From assembly GCA_947495555.1 (NCBI GenBank), contig CANLZI010000001.1:1092861-1156860 (forward strand): 64,000 nucleotides of DNA, given 5' to 3'. How positions within the stretch are numbered: position 1 is the first letter of the stretch; each line of letters opens with the position of its first letter. A program made the position numbers and the translations under genes. Below, one piece after another: positions 8,224 through 16,101 of this stretch. The notes under the pieces are model-generated. The model made no database searches. It was not told where the DNA came from and worked only from the letters and a program-made list of their open reading frames with translations. The stretch comes from an uncultured Erythrobacter sp. (GTDB taxonomy: Bacteria > Pseudomonadota > Alphaproteobacteria > Sphingomonadales > Sphingomonadaceae).

Positions 8224-9923
8224 ACCCTGCTTCAACCCGCCACATCCGCTGCGCAATCTACACCCGCAAGTCTTCTGAAGAAGGGTTGGAGCAGGACTTT
8301 AACTCGTTGGATGCACAGCGCGAGGCCTGTGCGGCCTATGTTGCTAGTCAGGCTTCGCAAGGTTGGTCTCTATTGCCACAGATGTATGATGATGGCGGCC
8401 TATCCGGCGGATCACTCGAGCGTCCTGCCCTTCAAAGGTTGCTCGCAGATGTAAAGTCCGGTCAGATCGACACCATAGTCGTTTACAAGGTTGATCGGCT
8501 GACAAGGTCACTTCTCGACTTTGCCAAGCTGGTTGAAGCGTTCGACGCCGCCGATGTTAGCTTTGTCTCAATCACGCAGTCGTTCAACACCACCACCAGC
8601 ATGGGACGCCTCACACTCAACATGCTCTTGTCCTTCGCGCAGTTCGAGCGCGAGGTTACCGCCGAGCGGATCAGAGACAAGCTGGCTGCATCCAAAGCCA
8701 AGGGCATGTGGATGGGCGGCATTCCGCCGCTGGGATATGAGCCTGATGGGCGAAGCTTGAAGATCATCGAGGAGCATGCTTCGCTCATCCGCGATATCCA
8801 TGCGCGCTATCTTCAGATCGGCAATGTAAGAATACTGGCCGAAGAACTACTGCGCGAAAGCATAAGGGTCCCTGTTCGAACTCTCACCACCGGCAGGACC
8901 ATTGGCGGCGGCGCGTTTACCCGCGGCCAGATCTACAAGATCCTCTCCAACCCGATCTACCGCGGCAAGATCGCCCATAAGGACCAGACCTTCGAAGGGC
9001 TGCACGATGCGATAATCGATGCAAGCACCTGGGAATGTGTCCAGGCGAAATTGGCAGATAACAGCCACAAGCGCCGCACACGCAACGAGCGCAGCAACGC
9101 CCTATTGGCGGGCTTGCTGTTCGATCATGATGGCAATCCGCTCAAAGCCGTTCACACCACGAAGCCGGTTCCAGGCAAGCCTGAATGCGCAGCGCGCCGA
9201 TACCGCTACTACATAGAGCAAGCCGAGCCGAGAGGCGTCCGCAGCAACCGGCCTCCTACCTTGCGTATCCCCGCTAGCGAGATCGAGCAGCTGGTGAAGA
9301 AGGAACTCAAGCGCCTGTTCGAGCATCCGCTTGCACTTATCGAGCGAACAAGCCTCAAATTGCCAAGCGCAGTTTTGCCAGTGATAGAGGCCAAGTCTCG
9401 ACAGGTGGCATTGGCACTTGATGGCAAAGCGCGGCGCATCATCCGATCCGTCATCGCGCGCATATTGATATATCCGGACCGAATAGAATTGCAGCTCTCG
9501 TCATCCGGCATCGCCAAGGTTCTTGATCAGCCATTGGCTACTAGTGACAAGGACACCTTTGCTCACGAAGTGCGGGCCTCGCTCAAGCGATCGGGCCTGG
9601 CAGTAAGGCTTATCGAAGCAAACGGACAGCCGGCCACAGCCGATAAGGTTGATCTGAGCTTGATCAGGTTGATCAACCAGGCACGAACATGGTGGGCTGA
9701 ACTATCAAAGGGTGAGCTCAATATTGCCAGCTTGGCCCGCCAAGAAGGGGTTACGCGCTCTTACATCGCCCGGATACTGCGCCTTGCATTCCTCTCGCCT
9801 GAGCTAATCGATGCAATCCTCAACGGACGCGCCACTCAATCACTCAGTGGCCACATGCTACGCGCCAAAGGTGTGATTGCGGACGATTGGACGGCTCAAA
9901 GGAAAGAACTGCTCGGTGCGTGA
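8220..9923 (+). CDS. Large serine recombinase
   Basis: 567 residues from the ATG at 8220, which overlaps the DUF2924 stop; 31 upstream codons also stay open but are out of context. The N-terminal resolvase domain begins RCAIYTRKSSEEGLEQDFNS, with the catalytic Ser in YTRKSS, followed by the VYKVDRLTRSLLDF segment and the FAQFEREVTAERIRDK helix. A recombinase domain follows (residues ~180-330). The zinc-ribbon position (LLAGLLFDHDGNPLKAVH) lacks the usual cysteines, so the ribbon is degenerate. The C-terminus has an HTH segment (LARQEGVTRSYIARILRLAFLSPELI). Such enzymes insert or excise DNA at specific att sites. I found no att sites by eye. Confidence 0.9.
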   Translation: MNPASTRHIRCAIYTRKSSEEGLEQDFNSLDAQREACAAYVASQASQGWSLLPQMYDDGGLSGGSLERPALQRLLADVKSGQIDTIVVYKVDRLTRSLLDFAKLVEAFDAADVSFVSITQSFNTTTSMGRLTLNMLLSFAQFEREVTAERIRDKLAASKAKGMWMGGIPPLGYEPDGRSLKIIEEHASLIRDIHARYLQIGNVRILAEELLRESIRVPVRTLTTGRTIGGGAFTRGQIYKILSNPIYRGKIAHKDQTFEGLHDAIIDASTWECVQAKLADNSHKRRTRNERSNALLAGLLFDHDGNPLKAVHTTKPVPGKPECAARRYRYYIEQAEPRGVRSNRPPTLRIPASEIEQLVKKELKRLFEHPLALIERTSLKLPSAVLPVIEAKSRQVALALDGKARRIIRSVIARILIYPDRIELQLSSSGIAKVLDQPLATSDKDTFAHEVRASLKRSGLAVRLIEANGQPATADKVDLSLIRLINQARTWWAELSKGELNIASLARQEGVTRSYIARILRLAFLSPELIDAILNGRATQSLSGHMLRAKGVIADDWTAQRKELLGA

Positions 9924-10081
9924 AGTCGGGACTTGGGCCGAAAGCGGACCGTCTGGTTTCAGCTGCGAAGTTGCAAGTAACGGACAGTTTACGGTCGAGC
10001 CGCTAACCTGCAAATTCGTGCGTGGTGCTGGTCGCACTGCTAGTTGTCCTGTCAGACTCGGCCTTGCACAAACGCCGACTC

Positions 10082-10114
10082 AAAAAAGGGCCGATCTCAT
10101 CCGAGATCAGCCCT
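10082..10114 (-). terminator. Rho-independent terminator of the small secreted-protein gene
   Basis: An inverted repeat of two 12-nt arms (AGGGCcGATCTC / GAGATCaGCCCT, one C-A mismatch) with loop ATCC. On the minus strand it is followed by a run of six T (10082-10087). It lies 54 bp past the stop of the minus-strand gene at 10168. Confidence 0.8.
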
Positions 10115-10167
10115 TGATGGATGGGTGCTGGCATGAACTCATTGCCAGCATATGAGCCTGTGACCCG

Positions 10168-10497
10168 TTATCCCTTCTGGCTGGGGTCAAGCAATCCGGT
10201 GGCAACCGCAAGCTGAACGAACCGCTTGTCATTGAGCTGCTGATTGATCTTGGTGACCAGTTCATTCCGAAGCTCCTGCCGGCACTCGCGGATCAGTCGG
10301 TGCGGCATAACAGATGAAGCGGGGCATTCGGAGTTGCTGGTCACACGAATGCGATTGAGCACACGCTTGGTGCCTGCTTCGGTTGCGAACTCGCTGGCCT
10401 TTGCAGAGAACTCGATCACAGAATCAGCGGCACTGGCCGGTGCCGAAAACAGCATTGCGGCCGCGAGAGCTGCAAGGGCGGTGGTCTTGTATTTCAT
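10168..10497 (-). CDS. Small secreted protein of unknown function (UrcA-like layout)
   Basis: 109 residues. A clear Sec signal peptide (MKYKTTALAALAAAMLFSAPASA, cleavage after ASA) is followed by a ~85-residue mature domain with two cysteines (SECPAS and IRECRQ) that could form a disulfide. The spacing and the RECRQELRNELV ending recall UrcA-family periplasmic proteins common in sphingomonads, but similarity is weak. An AAAGGAT ribosome binding site precedes the start. It is transcribed divergently from the winged-helix/TPR regulator at 10676, which could control it; no operator was identified. Confidence 0.6.
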   Translation of the reverse strand: MKYKTTALAALAAAMLFSAPASAADSVIEFSAKASEFATEAGTKRVLNRIRVTSNSECPASSVMPHRLIRECRQELRNELVTKINQQLNDKRFVQLAVATGLLDPSQKG

Positions 10498-10598
10498 CTA
10501 GGTATCCTTTCAATTGAGTGGGCGTTGAATGGGCCACACAAGAAAGGTTCCTACCGGTGGTTGTGACGGGTTGCTTGTCGACCTCGTGGAGGAAATCC

Positions 10599-10615
10599 AG
10601 ATAATTCCTGTTTTC
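10599..10615. repeat. Dispersed 17-bp repeat, copy 1
   Basis: AGATAATTCCTGTTTTC occurs here and again at 13687-13703 in the same orientation. This copy lies 60 bp upstream of the winged-helix regulator. Both copies sit in intergenic DNA ahead of gene starts. It may be part of a dispersed intergenic element; no function is established. Confidence 0.6.
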
Positions 10616-10675
10616 CATCCGAGCACATCTCGCGTGTAGTTTCATTGTGAGGCGATCGTGCCATAAGTCACAGAC

Positions 10676-12241
10676 ATGATCGTTCAGGTTGGAAATCTTG
10701 AAATCGATACTGCACGGCGTGAAGTGCGAGAGGAAGGTGTGGTGCGACCGACACAGCCTCAAGTCTTTGACCTCGTAGAACTTCTTGTTCGCAATCCCGA
10801 TCGCGTAATTTCCAAAGACGAGATCATCGACAAGATCTGGGATGGCCGAATCATTTCTGAGGCCGCTTTGAGCAGCTGTATCCGATTGGCTCGACAAGCT
10901 CTCGGTGACGACGGGTCGCAGCAGCGCGTGATCAAGACCTTGCATGGCGTGGGGTTTCGGTTTGTTGCTGATTACGAGGTTTTGCACGACAAGGGCTCCG
11001 CGATCGATACCTCTGCTCGCGAAAATTCGCCGCTGCCGAACTCCGTCGAGAATGGCGGCCAGCCGACCATTGCCATTTTGCCATTCCAGCTCATCGGATT
11101 GGACCCTGCACAAACTCCCATAGCAGAGGCTCTTCCGGCAGAGCTGATAACGACACTTTCACGACTGCGATGGCTGAAGGTTCTGGCGCGCGGTTCGACC
11201 TTCCAGCTGCGTTCCAGCGCCGACGACCCGGATCAATTGCTGAAGAGCATCGGCGCGACATACGCCGTTCACGGCATGGTCGAACTGCGGGGGCGATATG
11301 TCTCAGCCACGGTCGCGCTGAGCGATGCGCGATCAAACGCGATAGTCTGGTCGGAACAATTCGGTGGCCAAGTCGATGGGCTTTTCGAGCTGCGCGAAGA
11401 GATAGCCCGTACCTTGGTCAATTCGATAGAGCTGAGAATTCCGCAAATCGAAGCCGACCGGCTGAGGCTAACCCCGACAGAGAACCTGGACGCCTGGCAG
11501 AGATTCCACTTGGGCATGCGCCACATGTATCGATACAGCGGCGCCGACAATGGACTGGCACAGCATCATCTCTTTGCAGCGCTAGAGCACGACCCGGGCT
11601 TTGCAAGGGCTCACGCAGCGCTTTCCTACACCGAGTTCCAGAACCACTTCCAATTGTTCGGCGACGATCCGAATTACCACAAGTCGCTTGCCGTGAAGCA
11701 TGCGGAGAGGGCGGTCGAACTCGACCCGCTGGATCCATTTTGCGCTTTGATGCTGAGCCGGGCAAAATGGCTCCAGGGCGATGTCGAGGAAGGCCTCTCC
11801 TGGATCGAGCGGTCGCTGCACCTCAATCCAAATTCCGCCTTCGGACTTTATAACCATGCACTGCTGAACACCGTTCTATGTGACGGCCAAACCGCCGCAG
11901 AGAAGGTTGAGAGCGCGATCTCGCATAGCCCGATCGACCCGCATCTCCAGTCGATGCTCGGCACGCGGGCCATGGCGGCCTACATAAATGACGACATGCT
12001 GTCGGCGCAGAAGTTCGCAGAAAAATCAATGCGATCGCCAAACGCCCACCTCTATGTTTTCGCGATCGCTGCCGTAATCTATTCCCACTCGGGAGAGCAC
12101 GAGAAGGCGGCAAAAGCGCTCCAGCAGGTTCGGAACCGCAGTAAGACCTTCGGAGCTCGCGAATTCCTCGAACATTACGATTTGCGTGATCGCGAACTAG
12201 CCTCCTCATTGCGACGGACATTGGATAGGCTCGGGCTGTAG
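10676..12241 (+). CDS. Winged-helix (CadC/OmpR-type) transcriptional regulator with TPR domain
   Basis: 521 residues. Residues 1-100 form an OmpR/PhoB-type winged helix (VFDLVELLVRNPDRVISKDEIIDKIWDGRIISEAALSSCIRLARQALGDD, then TLHGVGFRFVA). Residues ~125-260 match the TolB-like or adenylate-cyclase-associated segment usual in this family (IAILPFQLIG..GATYAVHGMVELRGRYVSATVALSD..). The remainder is helical tetratricopeptide repeats (AALEHDPGFARAHAALSY, HAERAVELDPLDPFCALML, IERSLHLNPNSAFGLYNHALL). There is no receiver domain or transmembrane segment, so it is a one-component cytoplasmic regulator with protein-protein interaction repeats. Signal and targets are unknown; the divergent small secreted protein is the obvious candidate target. 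Confidence 0.85.
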   Translation: MIVQVGNLEIDTARREVREEGVVRPTQPQVFDLVELLVRNPDRVISKDEIIDKIWDGRIISEAALSSCIRLARQALGDDGSQQRVIKTLHGVGFRFVADYEVLHDKGSAIDTSARENSPLPNSVENGGQPTIAILPFQLIGLDPAQTPIAEALPAELITTLSRLRWLKVLARGSTFQLRSSADDPDQLLKSIGATYAVHGMVELRGRYVSATVALSDARSNAIVWSEQFGGQVDGLFELREEIARTLVNSIELRIPQIEADRLRLTPTENLDAWQRFHLGMRHMYRYSGADNGLAQHHLFAALEHDPGFARAHAALSYTEFQNHFQLFGDDPNYHKSLAVKHAERAVELDPLDPFCALMLSRAKWLQGDVEEGLSWIERSLHLNPNSAFGLYNHALLNTVLCDGQTAAEKVESAISHSPIDPHLQSMLGTRAMAAYINDDMLSAQKFAEKSMRSPNAHLYVFAIAAVIYSHSGEHEKAAKALQQVRNRSKTFGAREFLEHYDLRDRELASSLRRTLDRLGL

Positions 12242-12342
12242 CCGCGCAGATGGACAAATGGTCGGCGACCGAAACAACCTCGCAGGCGACTTGCGAGGTC
12301 AATCCGGTCGCCGTGTTTCCAGGTTCCGCAAGCGAGTGAAAT

Positions 12343-12852
12343 TCAGGCTTTCACTCTCTCCGCATGCGCGGCATTTCGTGCCTTCCACCAGCGCAGAGCG
12401 CGCGCCTCTCCGAAGAGTTCGGGGATGTCTTTGGCGGAATAGAGGCCTTGGAAGATCGGCACATGCCCCTCGAGCGTGAGCCAATCCGGCTTCGATGCCG
12501 TGAAGATGTGAACATCAGGGGGAAAGTCGGAAGGCCTTTCCATCGCACCGACCCGGATGAAGCAGGCGTGATCTCCGAAGGAGGCGTAGTGCCCCCAAAC
12601 GGGCGTCCGGCATTTCTTGCAGCGGATGATCCTCTGCGGATTTCCTGATTGGGCGGGTATTGCCACCATCTCAACTTCACCTGCGACAAGCTTGAGAGCC
12701 TGTGGTTCCACCAAGGCATTGTGAGCGAATGCTGCCCCTGTTTCTCGCTGGCAGTACGAGCAATGGCAGGCGTGGATGGCGAACGGTTGCTGCGCCACTT
12801 CGAAGCGCACGGACCCGCAGCCGCAATGCCCTTTGGCAATCTTGACGCTCAT
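12343..12852 (-). CDS. GFA (CENP-V/GFA) domain-containing zinc protein
   Basis: 169 residues. The glutathione-dependent formaldehyde-activating enzyme/CENP-V fold is shown by its cysteine ladder: GHCGCGSVRFEV, IHACHCSYCQRETGAAFA and IIRCKKCRTPVWG, which bind structural and catalytic zinc. Many GFA-domain proteins have unknown substrates; a carbon-sulfur lyase or formaldehyde/glutathione-adduct role is known for some. The start codon overlaps the stop of the upstream membrane methyltransferase (ATGA), so the two are coupled. That coupling to a possible methanethiol methyltransferase suggests sulfur or C1 chemistry, by inference only. Confidence 0.85.
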   Translation of the reverse strand: MSVKIAKGHCGCGSVRFEVAQQPFAIHACHCSYCQRETGAAFAHNALVEPQALKLVAGEVEMVAIPAQSGNPQRIIRCKKCRTPVWGHYASFGDHACFIRVGAMERPSDFPPDVHIFTASKPDWLTLEGHVPIFQGLYSAKDIPELFGEARALRWWKARNAAHAERVKA

Positions 12853-13598
12853 TTCCGTGCTCCCTTCCTTCCGGTGGGGATCAGCATCGGAGTCGTCTTC
12901 CGGTATTCTTCGTATTCCTCGCCCAGATCCGCGACGAGCGTCTCTTCCTCATGGCGCGTGCCCAGCAGTATGTATGCACTCATCACGAGATTGAAGGTCA
13001 GACGTCCGACCGTCAGCGTCGGCACCGACCACAGCGCGATCAGCACGCCGGTCATCATGGGATGACGGACAAGCTTGTAAAACAGCGGTGTGACGAACCT
13101 CACCCCGGCTCCGGCTTCTCGACCGCCACCTTTGAAGGCCTGCTGGAGGCCGAACAGATGGGAATGGTTGATCAGGAAGGTCGAGATCAAGGTGATGACC
13201 CAACCGGCAAGGTAGGCCAGCATCAGCACGGACCCCAGCGCAGACCCGCTGACATCCCAGAGAACGCCGGGCAGCGGCGACCAGAGAGCCATAATGCCGA
13301 ATGTGAACAGCCCGACGAACAGGACATAGGTGCTGCGCTCAAGATGGGCCGGGACGATCCGGGTCCAGGCCCGTTTGAACCCGGGATCTGCCATAACCGA
13401 ATGTTGCAGGCTCCAAATTGTGACCAGGCCAATATTGGCGACAATTGCCGTCGCCCCCTCGAGCTGGGGCGACAAAGGTGATGCGGCATTGATCGTCCAG
13501 GGCAGATAGATGTCGCCCGCGAAAAGGATCAATCCGGCCAAGGACGCAACTCCGAAGAGATAGCATCCCAAGCTGTACGAGATGTCGAGTAGCTTCAT
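12849..13598 (-). CDS. MddA/NnrU-like membrane methyltransferase (isoprenylcysteine methyltransferase superfamily)
   Basis: 249 residues from the ATG at 13598, which has a perfect AAAGGAGGA ribosome binding site; the frame runs 15 codons further upstream without one. Five to six membrane segments and the motifs SLQHSVMADPGFKRAW, LINHSHLFGLQQAF, KLVRHPMMTGVLIALW and YILLGTRHEEETL match methanethiol S-methyltransferase (MddA) and its NnrU relatives; the C-terminal RHP..EE pattern is the SAM-binding signature of this superfamily. MddA converts methanethiol to dimethyl sulfide. Substrate assignment here is by resemblance, and a general NnrU-like protein is the alternative. It forms a two-gene operon with the GFA protein. 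Confidence 0.75.
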   Translation of the reverse strand: MKLLDISYSLGCYLFGVASLAGLILFAGDIYLPWTINAASPLSPQLEGATAIVANIGLVTIWSLQHSVMADPGFKRAWTRIVPAHLERSTYVLFVGLFTFGIMALWSPLPGVLWDVSGSALGSVLMLAYLAGWVITLISTFLINHSHLFGLQQAFKGGGREAGAGVRFVTPLFYKLVRHPMMTGVLIALWSVPTLTVGRLTFNLVMSAYILLGTRHEEETLVADLGEEYEEYRKTTPMLIPTGRKGARK

Positions 13599-13686
13599 AA
13601 AATCCTCCTTTGGAGTGAGGACTTGAAATCGCGCCTCACGCACCGAGGATTATGAAGTCTTGGGGCAGCCCGCTTGGCGAGAACCT

Positions 13687-13703
13687 AGATAATTCCTGTT
13701 TTC
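13687..13703. repeat. Dispersed 17-bp repeat, copy 2
   Basis: Exact second copy of AGATAATTCCTGTTTTC (first at 10599-10615), 89 bp upstream of the membrane methyltransferase start. The surrounding 13644-13886 is otherwise gene-free and I see no other structure in it. Confidence 0.6.
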
Positions 13704-13886
13704 TCGAGCTCTCATGCGGAAGCTGAGCTCAAATAATTCAACACGGCTTCGGGCGTCACGTGGCTGGCGGAAATTGGGCCGGAAACCGACGGCCTGGTTT
13801 TTGGGATTGAGATGGTATTGGGGACCTTCCGACAACAACCCAATCGCGGCCTATACATTGGCTTAATCACATTCCAAGAAACGGAC

Positions 13887-14756
13887 TCAAGCAGAACTGG
13901 CGAGTAGCAAAGCTCCGGTAATGCCCGCTCGGTCGCCTAGGCCAGGCGCGATAATTTTATGGCTTGCCCCACCAGGGAAGTACGCAGCTCCCAGTTCAGA
14001 CGTTCGTTGCGTCACTCGGTCGAGCAAGTGAGGGGTCTTCATTACTCCGCCGCCGAGAACAATGATCTCAGTCGCAGACATGGCAATCAGCGCGCTGGTA
14101 AGCTGCGCCAGATAGTTGGCAATGATTTCATGAGCAATGTGATCTGCCGGTAACTTGGAAAGAGACGCTCCCCAACGCGCCTTTATTGCCGGACCGCTGG
14201 CCAGACCTTCAAGGCAATCGCGATGGTGCGGGCAGATTCCGTCGAATACCAGGTCGTTTTTATGTCGGCGCGGGAATATATGCCCCATCTCCGGATGCGC
14301 TGCCCCGTGTACTGGAGCTCCGTTGAGTACCAAGCCTCCGCCAATGCCGGTGCCTACGGTGATGTAGGCAAGGGATGATGCTCCCTTTCCCGCGCCGTGC
14401 TGACATTCAGCGAGCGCCGCTCCATTCACGTCTGTATCGAAGCCGATGGGAACTCCGAAGCGTTCGGCAAAGTAACCAGCCATGTCGCAATTCGACCAGC
14501 CGGGCTTGGGCGTATTGGTTATGTGGCCCCAGAGCGGTGATGACCGATTGAGATCGACAGGACCAAAGCTCGCAATTCCAAGGGCGCTTATCGATCCCTG
14601 ACCCTCAAACCACTCGCCTGCTTGAGCCAGTGTAGTCGCAGGCTCGCGGGTAGGAATTTCATGCCGAGCGATGATCTCAGTCGGCGAGGAGCCGACGGCA
14701 AGCACAAACTTTGTGCCTCCAGCTTCTATCCCGCCGAGCATCGACTTTCCGTTCAT
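13887..14756 (-). CDS. ROK-family fructokinase
   Basis: 289 residues. The N-terminal GGIEAGGTKFVLAVG is the ROK phosphate-binding motif, and GFDTDVNGAALAE carries the catalytic Asp. GTGIGGGLVLNG and the zinc-binding segment HIFPRRHKNDL..CPHHRDCLEGLASGPAI fit the bacterial fructokinase (Mak/ScrK) branch. It phosphorylates fructose released by the adjacent GH68 enzyme. Its start overlaps the GH68 stop by 4 bp (ATGA), so it is the second gene of a two-gene operon. Together with the MFS transporter this gives sucrose import, cleavage and fructose activation. Confidence 0.9.
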   Translation of the reverse strand: MNGKSMLGGIEAGGTKFVLAVGSSPTEIIARHEIPTREPATTLAQAGEWFEGQGSISALGIASFGPVDLNRSSPLWGHITNTPKPGWSNCDMAGYFAERFGVPIGFDTDVNGAALAECQHGAGKGASSLAYITVGTGIGGGLVLNGAPVHGAAHPEMGHIFPRRHKNDLVFDGICPHHRDCLEGLASGPAIKARWGASLSKLPADHIAHEIIANYLAQLTSALIAMSATEIIVLGGGVMKTPHLLDRVTQRTSELGAAYFPGGASHKIIAPGLGDRAGITGALLLASSA

Positions 14757-15898
14757 TCTTTATCGACCAGCCTTGCCCGGTCACCTTCCAGCGCGATCTG
14801 CAGGAAAGGAGCGAAAGTCCCGCCAAACCTGGCGCGTCTGCTTATATCTTCGGACACGCCGTGATCCTCAGGCCCCCAATAATCGACGAAACTGGCGACA
14901 GTCAGATTGGGGAGCACCCACCAACTATAGGCTTGGGTCGGCCGGTTGACAGGGTTGCCGACCACGAGTCCATGGCCATTGAGAAACGTCCACGGTCCTT
15001 CGAGGTGATCAGCAACTGCGCCGTAAAGGCCCGTCGGGGCCTCAATTCCTGGTGCGAATACGCCTCGCTGCGTGGACCAGAAGAGATACAGGCGTCCATC
15101 ATGCTCTACAATGTGTGGGCGTTCCAATTCGTTGTTCACACCGATCGCCGAAACGAGGGGAGGGAGTGGGCTATATTGATGTCCATCTTCGGCCACTGCC
15201 AATCCAATAAGCCCGTCATGGGCGCTTGGCTGCGCGGCGGAAGAGCCGGTGAACAAAATGAAGTTCCGTCCTTTGGAATCACGGTAATGCGAAGGATCGC
15301 GGAAGGCCTTTATCTTTCCTGGCTGGCCCTTGTTCTCGTTGGCAGGCCGGTAAATTTGCCCATCTGCTGCAACCACTTCGTTTGGAGTTGACCATTTCCC
15401 GAAATCGCCATCCATCTCAAGCGTTGTGATCGTGGAGAAGATCCGCTGATGATACGACAGCGAATTGTCGCCCTGGTGCCCCGTGGCCGTGAAGTAGAGG
15501 GTGACAGTTCCATCTTCGTAGCGAGCCGAACCTGACCACTGCCTTGCGCCAGGCGAAATCGCATCCGGCAACGTCTGCCCTATATGTTCGAAGTGATTTT
15601 CTATTCGATGAAAGTGGTGAATGCGCGCCAGATGATGGCGTTGCTCAGGATCATCCAAACGATTGACCGCCAAAGCGAACCAGAGCTCTCCCCCGCGCCA
15701 ATCTATTGGCCTTCCCAATGCGTCTGCAAGCGGCCATGCATCCCAAACGTCTAGGTTGGCGGACATAGGCTTAGCTTCTGCTGCCTCAATTACCCGTGCC
15801 TGCTCAATTTGACTTGAACGAAGAGTCTCAAGGATTGCCTCAGACCACTTTGCTGTGGTCCAATCGCAAGCAAGAATTTCCGTTGTCATCGAAACCAT
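14753..15898 (-). CDS. GH68 sucrose-active enzyme without signal peptide (levansucrase/invertase type)
   Basis: 381 residues. GH68 motifs are intact: nucleophile Asp53 in VWDAWPLAD, WSGSA at 121-125, transition-state stabiliser Asp201 in FRDPS, and acid/base Glu259 in NELERPH. GH68 enzymes split sucrose and transfer fructose to water, sucrose or a growing fructan. There is no signal peptide or membrane segment: the N-terminus is hydrophilic. Coupled to fructokinase and near an MFS importer, the simplest reading is a cytoplasmic sucrose hydrolase rather than an exopolysaccharide synthase. Secretion by a signal-independent route, as reported for Zymomonas levansucrase, cannot be excluded. Confidence 0.9.
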   Translation of the reverse strand: MVSMTTEILACDWTTAKWSEAILETLRSSQIEQARVIEAAEAKPMSANLDVWDAWPLADALGRPIDWRGGELWFALAVNRLDDPEQRHHLARIHHFHRIENHFEHIGQTLPDAISPGARQWSGSARYEDGTVTLYFTATGHQGDNSLSYHQRIFSTITTLEMDGDFGKWSTPNEVVAADGQIYRPANENKGQPGKIKAFRDPSHYRDSKGRNFILFTGSSAAQPSAHDGLIGLAVAEDGHQYSPLPPLVSAIGVNNELERPHIVEHDGRLYLFWSTQRGVFAPGIEAPTGLYGAVADHLEGPWTFLNGHGLVVGNPVNRPTQAYSWWVLPNLTVASFVDYWGPEDHGVSEDISRRARFGGTFAPFLQIALEGDRARLVDKE

Positions 15899-16054
15899 CT
15901 AACCAATCTTACTGTATCATGCCGAGTTATGCATCTTTGGGCGTAAAATAGCGCTCGCGCATCTACCGTAACGGAGATGCAGACGAATTTGCTTCGTCCG
16001 CACGCTACGATAACTTCGTCCACTGTCGGCGGGCTTGCGAGCTCTCAGAATGTA

Positions 16055-16091
16055 AAGGGCCGACCGACAGGGAGGTTGTCGGTCGGCCCTT
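16055..16091 (-). terminator. Strong hairpin terminator after the TonB receptor gene
   Basis: A perfect 15-bp inverted repeat (AAGGGCCGACCGACA / TGTCGGTCGGCCCTT) with a 7-nt loop, starting 10 bp past the receptor stop. The T tract on the minus strand is only about three bases, but the stem is very stable. It separates the receptor from the GH68-fructokinase genes, which run the same way. Nothing else is evident in 15899-16054. Confidence 0.75.
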
Positions 16092-16101
16092 ACCAGCTGC
16101 A

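Noticed and set aside
9924..10081. Possible gene after the recombinase (plus-strand frame to 10155)
   Set aside because: The frame starts inside the recombinase, lacks motifs and runs through the terminator of the opposite-strand gene.
13644..13838. Small minus-strand open frame upstream of the MddA-like gene
   Set aside because: It is created partly by the dispersed 17-bp repeat and has no ribosome binding site or recognisable sequence.
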